A stretch of 64,000 nt of DNA, taken from contig WPIO01000048.1 of NCBI GenBank assembly GCA_009760855.2, positions 2,267,001 through 2,331,000 on the forward strand, in the 5' to 3' direction. The DNA is from Cristatella mucedo. Lineage: Eukaryota > Bryozoa > Phylactolaemata > Cristatellidae. The notes beneath the pieces are model-generated. The model saw nothing but the letters and a program-made list of their open reading frames with translations, was not told the DNA's origin and ran no database searches. Shown one piece after another: positions 46,561 through 56,439 of this stretch. A program made the position numbers and the translations under genes. The first letter of the stretch is position 1, and the number at the start of each line of letters is the position of its first letter.

Positions 46561-46669
46561 TGAAGGTGTTGTAAGTGCTTCTGTTCTGATGACCTTCGGG
46601 CACAAAAACTACATTCGTAAAGGTGCTGATCCTTTCCGACGCTTGACAAATATCGGCGAAGGCTGAGCC

Positions 46670-46835
46670 TACCGCTCTTGTTTGGCCCAGGGGTTTAAGG
46701 TTCTCGCCTTTGATGACAGAGATGAAGGTGAATGCATTTCATAAAGGATATTGTGGTCTCAAGCCTTATGGCATATGTTAAGCGCCTGGATAGAGATTAA
46801 GTTTTCTCAGGCTGCTGTACAAACGAATTACAGTA
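46670..46835 (+). mobile_element. SINE-1 copy (degenerate) with a further tail downstream
   Basis: CTTGTTTGGCCCAGGGGTTTAAGG head, a scrambled middle, tail GTTAAGCGCCTGGATAGAGATTAAGTTTTCTCAGG. A separate minus-strand tail fragment occurs at 46983-47042. Confidence 0.65.
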
Positions 46836-47059
46836 CGCCATCCTATTTTAATAAAGACTCACGACTTGCAGGTCCGGCACCATTACGTGCACGTGTGCCG
46901 ACCCTATTGGAACGTGGCAGCAACACAGAGCGCCCATACCTTAATATAAAGAGTCCGTGTTCTTAGCGTAGAACATTAAGAATAATTTTGAACACTTCTT
47001 TGTAGAGCGCCGTAAGAGAACTTTGCCTCTATTCAGGTGAGAGCAGTCTGGTCGAATGG

Positions 47060-47750
47060 CCGCGGGGGGGGGGGGGCTAAAGATGTCCGACTGAAGCCTC
47101 AAGTGTCTATCGTCTCTCGTTTGACGCCAAGGCGCTGCTGAACTAACAGGCTCAAAGCCCGGATGCAGCTATCCGGCCTCAATAGCGAGGGCTGGAGCAC
47201 TAGGTGACTACTACCGGATGCATAACTTGGGCTCTTTTAGCTCCTAACCGCGGTGGTCGTTTTGTTTACGGTTCCCATTCGCTACAATTCAACGTGCAGT
47301 GAATGTCTTGCCGTCGCAATGTGGATGATATGGAACAACAACATTTTGAAAAAGTTTCTAAAATAAGTGCATCGTGCAAAAGGTGATTATTAACAAGAGA
47401 ATGTCAGTGATTGCTATTGATGCATTAATTGGCGTTTTTGGATGCATGCAAGTCAGGAGTGCCACAATATACTTATAAGGCTCTAATCGGATTTAGAGGA
47501 ACTTGCAGGCTATCGCCCGGTCTCCCCTTTTTCTTTATTTTTTCCTAGATTGTCGAAGAGATTGTTGCCAAGCAACAACGTGCGTGGAGCGCTTCGGTGA
47601 GAATTAACGTCCAAGGAATTTCAGTTGGGATTCATGCGACACCACTCCGGTGAAAATGCTCCCCCTTCGTGAGCGCGGCACGAGGCCCTAAGCAGCAACG
47701 ATTGCGCTAATATCATTGCATTAGTCCTGCCGAATATATCAGCTGCGTTT
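47060..47750. other. Unassigned region with a G run
   Basis: G11 run at 47065-47075. No protein, RNA or repeat family was recognised in the rest. Confidence 0.5.
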
Positions 47751-47754
47751 GAAA

Positions 47755-48170
47755 AATATTGATCCCTATATCCTGCTTGAAGGATTTGGACTAGCAATCG
47801 GCATGGCAGCCGACGCTCTGGCGCACTTCGAATCGAACGCGTCCGACAGTGTTCAATCCGCGTCGCGTGGTGGTCACGTCTCATCCGGCAGACCAGTCGC
47901 GCGCGAAGTTCCACAATGGAGTTCCGTTCTCGGTACTCTGCTGCTCTCCCCGTATAGGGAGCCTCCAGAGAAAAGTGAGTCGGGAGAAAAGCCCGCGAGA
48001 TCGGCCATCATTTCTACACTGACGATTGTCTGCAGTACTTTTCATCGCAGCCACTGGACTAGGCCTCAGCTCTTTCCGTCGGTCGCGGATTGGTCGAGGG
48101 AACTACTTCACTTCGCCGGTGCGCATGCTGCGCACATCTAGGGGCGTCGCCTAAGAGGTTCTCTCTCTGT
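47755..48170 (+). mobile_element. LINE reverse-transcriptase fragment
   Basis: The plus-strand translation GLAIGMAADALAHF, SDSVQSASRGGHVSSGRPVA, VPQWSSVLGTLLL aligns with the RT stretch of LINE-1 at 57.36-57.5 kb (ALAWFKSYLSDRVQSVSCGG ... GVPQGSVLGPLLF), followed by a decayed YADD region. Broken by frameshifts. Confidence 0.7.
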
Positions 48171-48699
48171 AAAGGGCGACTTGCAGCGATTGGCGGCGAA
48201 GATTTTGCGTGGTCATAGCCGGCAGCGAACAGATGCCATTTCGCCGGAGGACGGGATTTTGGATGTATGTAAGGTGCCGAGCACTGGTCGGAAAACAAGT
48301 CAAAGCGAAGCAGGCGCAAAGAACGGGCCCAGCAACGGCCGCAAAATTGTGCGCGTCAGCGTACGTCATAGTATGAATCACTGGACAGTATATGTTGACC
48401 CGTTCGCCACATCCTGATCCTAGTGGAACTGGCGGTACCGGTATTAGGACCGATAGCAGCGAACGAGCGCTGACGTGTGAATCCGCTTCGCTTGATCAAA
48501 TCTCTCACACGATAATGATGTTTAAGCATACCGAATGAGCTCTTCATATATTTTGCAAGCTAATAATTAAGCATTTGTGCTTTAGCGCGCGCGAGAAAGC
48601 CTAATCGCGCTAAATTAAGCAGGAAAATACAACACACACGCACGCAGCGCCGAGCCCGATGCAATCTCTCTCAGCCTACTCGCCGAGGCTTTCTTCAAG

Positions 48700-49640
48700 G
48701 CGACAAATAGTGCGAGGCTTCGAGCGACTGCCGGGCCGCTGGCTGGGCCGGCATATTGGGGATCATTTCCCTTGCAAGACACACTTGCAAAATAGCATGA
48801 AAGTGTTTGCACGATGCCGAAGAAATTCTGCGTAAGTTGGACTTTTGAAAATTGCAACCTTTCACCGCTTATTTCGGCAATCGTGTGTGGATTCCTGCTC
48901 AAAAGTGCCAGATCACTCGCTGGACCGAATGATTAGAGGCCATTTGTACGAGCACGTGCGTGAGCAATTGTACGAAATATTTTGAATAAACCAGCAACAC
49001 CGTTATCTATAAAGTGGAATCAAAACGCAGTTGAGTGATTCTTATTTTGGAAACGGTTAGTTGATTGCAGTTCGAATGTGCCGGGCTTCTGGCTGGAGCG
49101 GACCATTGAAAGCGATTTGCGTGAGAACGCAGTTGCATGAAATTGGTCAGTACACCCGGTGCGTAACAAGAGCTCAGGTTCAGGCCGCTGATTTTGAAAG
49201 TTAGAGATGGACTGCGGTTCGAAAGTGATCGAATGCTGGGTGGGCCAAACTATTCGAAGGAGTTTTAATCGAGCACGCATGCTCAAGTGCGTTAAGCTTG
49301 CTGCCAAATTCCTAAGCTCCAGATAGTGTTGTACGTAATGAGGAGCCAAAGCTACAGTTTTATGTCGCTTTTTTGAAAATGGCAGGTGCATTGCAGTTAG
49401 AAAGTTCCGGGCTACTCGCAGGACTGGATCATTTGATGTCATTTGTATGAGAGCGTCCCAGGGAAATTGCATGTAATTTGCTGAGAAAACCCAAAACGCC
49501 ATTGTTTATAAGGCGAAGTGAAACCGCAGTTGCACAAGACAAATTTGGAAGATGGCAGGTCAATTGCAGAGGATAGCAGTGGATGATTGTCGATTGCATC
49601 TATTTGTGGGACCCTTCTCAAGTACACGAACTGCTAAGAC
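48700..49640 (+). repeat. Diverged tandem array B, ~172-bp period, same family as A
   Basis: The same unit as array A: GTGGAAT.AAAACGCAGTTG, GGACCATTGAAAGCGATTTGC, TTGCATGAAATTGGTCAG. Anchors near 48838, 49011, ~49165, 49337 and 49509 (intervals 173, 154, 172, 172). It is about 3.4 kb from array A in the same orientation. Confidence 0.72.
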
Positions 49641-49699
49641 GCGGGTCACTGCTGAATTTCTGCGCAATCAACGGTAATCCGTTCCAATCCGCCGAAAAA

Positions 49700-50650
49700 A
49701 ACACCTGAAATCGGTAACGCGATCAAATTTAGATTGCATATTATGTAGTTGTTCAGATATACTCAAACAATGTTTCAATATTTCTCATGGGAAGCACTGC
49801 AATCGAATGCAATGGCCTGGGCCAATATCGCAATCTACCACTATCCACGACAGTCCGCCCAAAATCCTTCTGAAAGTGGTTTCGCGAAGGTCAAATTTGT
49901 ATTGCATATTTCACAGCAATCTTTTTAAAGCGTGCTCATGCAATGTCACAGTGACAGGAATGGGCTATGGGCGTTCTTAGGCGATACTCTGCAACGGCCC
50001 TAACAAGAACTGGGGTCCACCAAAATCCGATGCAAGCGGCCCAGAAATTGGATGCTCGAAGCTCCAATGTCGATTCAATATTACTGTGCACTGTTTAATT
50101 TAAAATGTACCTGTATAACCTCAAGCCATTGAGCATGAGCGATCTCGGGCAATGCACTTTAGTCGACTGAAACTGCCTATGCGAATACTGAAATCCATCA
50201 TAAGTACGTCAAATTTAACATCCCGAAATTGGATACGTGAAGCTCAAATTTAGATTGAATATTATCGTTGGCTTGGTTTAAAGTACTCCCGCGACAAGTC
50301 ACTGCAATGCCCTGTGTCGATAACACGATCCGCAACAATCCACCGCCAGCTGGCCAGAAATCTGATGCCCAATGCTCCTATTTTGATTGCGCATTACCAT
50401 GTCTTTAAAGTAAACCCAAATTATTTCAAGCCATTGCGAAAGCAATATCCCAAGCTATGCACATAAATCGATTGCAAAGACGGGTGCCAATGTCGAAATC
50501 TCTTGTAAGCAGCTGCAAATCAATCAAAAATCAACATCTCACTGCTCTAATCTTGATGGCATACCAGCACAGTGTGTTGAAAGATATATCTTATGTCTTA
50601 GATCCTAGAGAAACTTCAAGGGATTGTGCATGTTAGCTCTCTGATAAAGC
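49700..50650 (+). repeat. Diverged tandem array C, ~165-bp mean period
   Basis: Recurring block CAAATTTAGATTG(C/A)AT followed by AATATTA and TTTAAAGT, with a CAATGG/CCTGGGC..ATCGCAATC middle. Anchors near 49724, 49892, 50063, 50245, 50388 and 50547 (intervals 143-182). It directly follows array B. Whether it is related to A/B in inverted orientation could not be decided by eye. Confidence 0.55.
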
Positions 50651-50659
50651 ACAGTTTCA

Positions 50660-51315
50660 CATTCAGGAAAATCGGAGAAATGAGCCCCGAAAAGCTCTCG
50701 GTATAAGTGCCTGGGCATAGGCTCAGAAATCGCCATGGCGGACGCACCTGCCTGATTTCCTAGTTCCGTACTTCCACAAGGAAATCCAGCATGGATGGAG
50801 CACTTGCTTATAGGAGAAGCCTTTATATAAGACCGCGCTTTGGTAAGCCAAAGGATACAATTTAGTACATGGATAACCTTAAAATGCACGATCCTTCAAC
50901 AGGTTTTTTCTGCTGCAATCATGCATGTTAAGCAGCTGCTTGTTCTTGTACTTTAGCTTAACTGCTTTAGTATTGCCCTGGTACACTAGCATGACAGACA
51001 GACGCGTATTTAACAGAAAAGTTAGCTAGTTTAAAGTCTAACATCTCCAGTCGTGGATGCATTAGGAAATGTTTACGAGTAAGCTCTGACACGCCGGCTT
51101 AAGCGTGTCTCATTATTTCATTTACATTGTTGCACACAATCTTAAAATGTCACGAAAGCCATCCAAGCTTTAAAATCCGAATCTGGTTGAATCCAGTTCA
51201 GATCCAGTCATCCGAATCCATGTACTCTGTATATTCATTGAACCTGTGTCGGGCGAACATTTTTGAAGCATCGGAGCTTGGTCGATTTCCTCGTCACAAA
51301 CGGCTTTTTTCATAA
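50660..51315. other. Unassigned region
   Basis: Open frames 50889-50605 (minus) and 51127-51315 (plus) show no recognisable domain. No repeat was identified. Confidence 0.45.
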
Positions 51316-51317
51316 TG

Positions 51318-51392
51318 TAATGTATATCCGTCTGTAAGTCCACAAAGCCACAAAGACTACGTGAGTTTTACGCAGGAGAGCTAAAGATGATC
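51318..51392 (-). mobile_element. LINE-1 3' UTR scrap
   Basis: ATATCCGTCTGTAAGTCCACAAAGCCACAAAGACTACGTGAG matches the reverse complement of the LINE-1 3' end. Only about 75 bases are left. Confidence 0.75.
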
Positions 51393-51399
51393 ATCTCCT

Positions 51400-52468
51400 C
51401 TCACTATGAAGCGATCCGGAGTATCGTAGCCAGCTATTTCCTCATTTGATTGCTTTTAATCCAGAGCAACGCTATGTCCTCATCCATAGCAACGGTGCCT
51501 GGTACGCGGCATGTCACGAATTCGAGTACCGTGAAAAATAGACTAGTTTCGCGCACATTTAATAAGTTTCTCGATCGAAAGCCCTTGCATTTATCAGCCA
51601 TCTTCTGCCTCCGGTTCACAGAGATGCCATTTACTTCACACTTCTAACCGGGCATGATTGACATCGCAATTTTTTCTTGTAATGAAGCTCAATGCCAATG
51701 TATGTAGTAAAGAATTCCCCTTTAAAGCTTCTCGGCAAACGGCAAACGGATTGCTTCTGAATAAGAAGACAGCTAACGGGCAGAAGTGAGCAGTAAAAGA
51801 GCACAATTCTTCTAATTGGAAATAACATCACGTAGATACATGGTTAATGAGAGTAAGTTTCTCCTGCCTGTTTGATTCACTTTTCGCTGACGGTCGCTCT
51901 TGACATATACCTACGAAAGTCGCCAGCGATCCTGGCCTATGATGGCTATTCGCCACACGGCATACTTTCCCACTCTAAACTTCCTGCCTTTTGCCTTTGA
52001 GATTTTCCAGCATCTACCGTCCTTCCTATATCCATCTTGTCGGTTTGCGTAAGCTCGTTATTTCCCGTTGACGGCTTGATGCAGCTTCCGTACAGCGGAC
52101 ACCCGGTTCGCCGAGCACGCTTAGCCGCTGAAAGAAGAAGCCCTGAAGCGAACGCACTGTAAATGTGCAACGTAAGGTAATCTTTTGTAGATCCGGAAAC
52201 GACCTGAGCTCCGGGCTGCCGACCGGCAACGAGCCACCGATCTCAGGCCCAGCCTCATCTTGAGCTTCAACCACTCGCTGCCATCCCGCCACGCCCCCCC
52301 GCGCCGCCGCTCCTTTACCAGCAGGGTGCTAGGATCGAATGGCGGCAGGCCGTCGAGCCGTTTCAAAGACGAGTTCACGCCTACTTCGGTTACGATCGCG
52401 TGATGAGCTCGAACAGAGCTCGCTGTGTGTGTGGCCTGTTCGCTCTCAGGCAGCAGCCGCCGAAACCG
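51400..52468. other. Unassigned region with several open frames
   Basis: Minus frames 51619-51434 and 52492-52121 and their plus counterparts were read. Composition is ordinary and no family is recognised. The minus frame ending at 52121 is basic and low-complexity. Confidence 0.4.
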
Positions 52469-52469
52469 G

Positions 52470-52915
52470 AATAATAATAATAACAATAACAATGCACTTG
52501 ATAAAGCACCCTCAGAGAACTCAATCTCTTTCTAGGTGCTTTGCATTTGCTGTAAAGGGAAACGCGATTGAATGGTGAGTAATATCATGCTTGATAAACA
52601 ACATGAATAACATGGTTAGGGGTGACATGCACAGGGTCAGCATGCGAGTGTGGTTAGTGGCAGCATGCACAGTGTCAGCACGCATAAGCACATGAAGGAT
52701 GCATCAAAGGGACCCACTAAATGCTGTGCTAAATAGGTGTGTTTTGAAGTTCTTTTTAAATGTGGTCAAGTCAGGAGACGTTCTGACGAAAGTTGGAAGC
52801 GAGTTCCAGGCTTTGGGAGCATACGAACTAAATGCACGGTCTCCAAAGGATTTGAGATTTGTACGGGGTATTGATAAACTGTTGGATTCTGAAAAGCGGG
52901 TGGTACGATGAATAC
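52470..52915 (-). mobile_element. LINE-2 3' end
   Basis: AATAATAATAATAACAATAAC tail, GATAAAGCACCCTCAGAGAACTCAATCTCTTTCTAGG, a 3' UTR with GCATGC words, then the ORF end in antisense to 52915 (minus frame: FQNPTVYQYPVQISNPLETV region). 5'-truncated. Confidence 0.8.
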
Positions 52916-52919
52916 GAAT

Positions 52920-54900
52920 CCACTTCCTGATATACTACTAGTACTACTGACGCTTCGCCGAAAGCAACCAATCGAGTTGCAGATGCAAATGCCGGCTCCG
53001 CTGGCCGAATCAAGAAGGCGCACCGGCGAAGCTCAGTCGGCGTTCGCTAAGCTGGCCGATCGATCTAGCAGACCGCAGGTGTAGGCGGGAGCGGAGCAGG
53101 TGGACAAGTCGTTTGCGTAACAGGGACCCAGGCAGCCTTGGCCCTGGCGCCGCCGCAGGACAGGTGGCGAATGAATGCAGGTGAATTTACGCAGCTATTA
53201 CTGGGTTCGGCGGCGAGTGGCGCGTTCGAATATATCTCGGCGATGCACGGTCTAGGTTTGACCGTACATTAGTGATAATGCAAAGTGAGAAGGATGGCTA
53301 ATTGCACCGAGGCGATGCGAGGCGACCTGAGGTCGCAACCTGGGCTGGCTGCGGTTCGCCAAATCAGATGAGCGTGACGTCACTTTGAAATGGCCGACGC
53401 TGTTGATCGACGACGAACTCGGCTTTGTAAATCCCAATCGACGGTCGCGCCGTCGACGACCATTTAGAAAAGGAAACCATCAACTAAATTTTCTTGAATT
53501 TTGAAGACCACATCCAAGCATTCACCTCCAACTGTCGGGAGTTCGTAGAATTTTTGGGGAGCCCTAGTGATGCCGAGTTACAGGGTTCTAGCCAAGAGAT
53601 CATCGCCGAGCTAGTAAGTAAGTTCTACAGCTTGCCACCGCGTCATCCATGGGCAGTCAGGTATGACAGCTTGCCATCAGGACTGCGAATCGGCTTAAAG
53701 CCCTCGAATGTTAGCCAGTCGGCTAAGAGGACGTCAACTGCAATTACTCGACTGACGACTCAGTCTTAACCCAGAAGCAAGTAGCTCTGAACGGCCTAGA
53801 CTCCGCGGCCAGACTCGATTGGACTGCGGTAGCCAACTACATGTACCCGTTGCCCACTGATAACGCTGGTGAAAGATGTCAATGTTCCTCTGCCGCAACA
53901 GAAATGGGGCTAGGTTCAGGTAGCTATTCTCGGTCTCTGCTCTTTACAACGGCCAAAATACGAATATCCGAACACGAACTGAATTCAGCAGGCACGTTCA
54001 TGGATTCATACGAATGGTCTATTTTACCGTCATTAATTTAAGGAAGTTGCCCTAACTCTATGACCTAATTTCTGCTGATCACAGTTTCAGTTCAAAAGTC
54101 GCTGCAACTGATTCTGAGGGCTAGAATAATAAGTACAGATGGGTGTCTGAATAAAAGTGGCTCGGAGAAGGAAGTGTCTGTCTCCCTAGCGGGCCTGATT
54201 TACCTCACGAGGAGACGCTGCAGGGGAGACAAAAAGATGAGACAACACCAGATCATCGTCCGCATCGGGACGCCGCACAGGGCGAATTCACTAGACGTCA
54301 AGAGTGTGACTAATCAACTAGATGAGCTAACTTACGTTCACACAGCGCTGTCTGATCGCGGTCGAACAGTTATGACTCAAACCGTGGCAGAGCACAGCCC
54401 ATATTTTTTGTTTTACTTATTTTTATCCCTCGAGTGGGCTCTTGTGACAGCCTTGTCTACAACAGCAGAAAGATCTAGCGCGCTCAAGGCAGCGACAGAC
54501 GTTGTCGGCATCGTTGCTTGCTAATTTTGATGTCCTAGCGGGAGATGCGGTTTCAATAGAGTAGTGGTGCTGTTTTCAGTTCATCTGACAGTTTTTCTGG
54601 CAAGCCGTTCTCCTTGCCTACGCATTTTACGAGCGCTTTTTTTAGCACCACACCAGCGAGCCATTTTCTTGTTCTTCAAACGAAAAATATTCCAACATTT
54701 ACTCTTACGATCGACATCAAGCCAAACCAAAGTTGCAGGCACTCGCGAAGCGGTGCCGTGGCTCTGCACGGAGTCCCACTCGGCTTGTTGGAAAGGGGAT
54801 TGTCGCAAATTTATCGACCGTTGTAGGCCACCAGAGATCTTTCTAGAGCGACTGATTTCCACCGTCAGACAGCGCAGGTGAGCTCCGTGATTAACAAAGA
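52920..54900. other. Unassigned region; possible exon at 53494-53613
   Basis: The plus-strand frame from 53494 reads FEDHIQAFTSNCREFVEFLG and EIIAEL and meets a strong donor-like GTAAGTAAG at 53614. Later plus frames (53841-54041, 54174-54524, 54564-54881) have no recognised domain. A genuine gene is possible but unsupported by homology. Confidence 0.3.
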
Positions 54901-54904
54901 AAGA

Positions 54905-55072
54905 AGGATACGCGATTCAACAGCCTCGTTCGTATAGCGGCAGACGAGCCTTAGCGGGGCCATCACCGCCGCTAGCTTGCAGTGGTTAATTAAGGATCGA
55001 CCACTGCAGGAGTCGAACCCACGACGTCGGGTCGAGAAGAGCGAACGCGTCTTAAGGAGCGGCTCAAGGCAT
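54905..55072 (-). mobile_element. SINE-2 copy
   Basis: In minus orientation the B box is GTGGGTTCGACTCC, followed by GGCGGTGATGGCCCCGCTAAGGCTC and GAGGCTGTTGAATCGC. An 11-base insertion (TTAATTAAGGA) distinguishes it. Confidence 0.8.
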
Positions 55073-55168
55073 TCTACGTGGCTGCAAGGTTTCCTACAGC
55101 TATTTTTATGGCGCTTTGCATCTCCAAACAATCCCTGCCGGGTTTGCTTGCATGGTTTTTAACTAAAA

Positions 55169-55221
55169 TGACCCGGGAAAGTATATTCCAGCTGCATGCT
55201 AGAATATACTTTCCCGGGTCA
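55169..55221. repeat. Perfect 20-bp inverted repeat with a 13-nt loop
   Basis: TGACCCGGGAAAGTATATTC at 55169-55188 is exactly complementary to 55202-55221. The loop is CAGCTGCATGCTA. It would fold as a stable hairpin in RNA from either strand. No association with a gene is evident. Confidence 0.9.
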
Positions 55222-55254
55222 GTTTATATCCGATTGAAAGCACTCGCACTCAGC

Positions 55255-55382
55255 GAATGTAATGCATCTCCGTCTGTAACTCCACAAAGTCATAAAGACC
55301 ATGCGGGTAGGTACCATAATTAACGTAGTAGAGTTTTGTATAGCTTACTCACAGCCTAAGCGGCTTTCGGTACGAAGAGGGA
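55255..55382 (-). mobile_element. LINE-1 3' UTR fragment
   Basis: ATCTCCGTCTGTAACTCCACAAAGTCATAAAGACCATGCGGG, then AGAGTTTTGTATAGCTTACTCACAGCCTAAGCGGC, the reverse complement of the LINE-1 end at 58480-58570, with a small insertion. Confidence 0.8.
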
Positions 55383-55809
55383 GCCGGGCCAATTCTGACT
55401 AGGTGACTACTGCCAGCGTACGCGGGAATGACTTTATTAAATCGGCACACTACATCCGTCCCGCCCAACGCTGGCAGATGTGTAAATTAAGGAAAAGTAG
55501 ACAGCCTGAGAACTGACTACCGCAAAGAGGTGGCCAGAGAAAGCCACTCTTACCGAAAAGGTGCCGACTTAACCGATCGATATGTATTCCGTAGGATTCA
55601 TCACGAAATATAGTGTTTATAATCAATTCTTCGCGATCGCTTCGTACCAAGTCCAGCCAGATTCAACATGTGCATGCAATCAGTACGGTAGGTATAAGAT
55701 TGTCATGTAAATTGCAATCGATTCGATTCAGACTCTCTAATCAAATGAGGTCGTGTAATGTCCCACCTTGACCAAATAAGCGAGGAAGTGAAACAAATAT
55801 ATTAACATA

Positions 55810-55815
55810 TTTATT
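55810..55815 (-). terminator. Polyadenylation signal candidate
   Basis: AATAAA on the minus strand in TTGTTAATAAATATG, about 120 bases beyond the stop of the hypothetical minus-strand frame at 55932. Confidence 0.35.
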
Positions 55816-55931
55816 AACAAGGTCGTTAGGTGAACTTCACAGGAACAGCTGTTGATTACACGTTCGACTATATCGGGAGTTCGTCAAACTCAAGAGCAGA
55901 CTGACCTTGGATGCTATTATTTTGACTAATA

Positions 55932-56345
55932 CTAGTCCGTAAATAGACGCTTGGGTGCACCACTCTCGCTTCCTTTGCGCGGGTTTGACGGAGCGCTCCG
56001 TGCACCAGCAGAAGACGCTGTTCGAGTAGCAGCAGTAGGCGTTTCCATTAAAGAAGCTGCAAAACAGATCAGATTCAGAGGTGTGGTTAACCAACCTCCT
56101 TGATTTGCTGGGGGCTGCATTGAAGGATGACCTTGATCTTTTCGGTAAAGGGATTGTGATGGCACCGATAGCATGTCGCCGCAAGTCTCAGCTTCTGATG
56201 ATGGGACGTAGGGATCTAAATAGTTTGCTGCTCGGCATGAAGCTGCTGCCCTTACAGCAGCTGCTAGCAGAACCTCCGAGCAGCTAAACGTGGGCGGTTC
56301 TGGATGCAAGGGTGCAACAAATCCTGTAGCAAATGCAGCTAGCAA
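55932..56345 (-). CDS. Hypothetical protein fragment, possible 3' exons of an unknown gene
   Basis: An open minus-strand frame of 137 codons with a disordered, Pro/Ser/Ala-rich composition (for example ANYLDPYVPSSEAETCGD and SLMETPTAATRTASSAGARS) ends at a TAA just above an AATAAA signal. Within it a 39-base segment (GTTGGT...CTGTTTTGCAG, about 56063-56101) looks like a tiny intron. It is a multiple of three without stops, so the frame stays open whether or not it is removed. I do not recognise the protein. The nearby plus-strand LINE makes it possible that part of this is antisense repeat sequence. Confidence 0.3.
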   Translation of the reverse strand: MLAAFATGFVAPLHPEPPTFSCSEVLLAAAVRAAASCRAANYLDPYVPSSEAETCGDMLSVPSQSLYRKDQGHPSMQPPANQGGWLTTPLNLICFAASLMETPTAATRTASSAGARSAPSNPRKGSESGAPKRLFTD

Positions 56346-56439
56346 TCCTTGCAGCTATAATTTCTAGCAAGCACAGCTTTGTATTCCAATCTCAGCTGGC
56401 TCAATAAAGCTGCAAACCATGCTGCTCAAAACGACGATA

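Noticed and set aside
44240-50650. LINE or LTR explanation for the ~170-bp arrays
   Set aside because: No coding similarity, no tail, no terminal repeats. The signal is periodicity, so they are recorded as tandem repeats.
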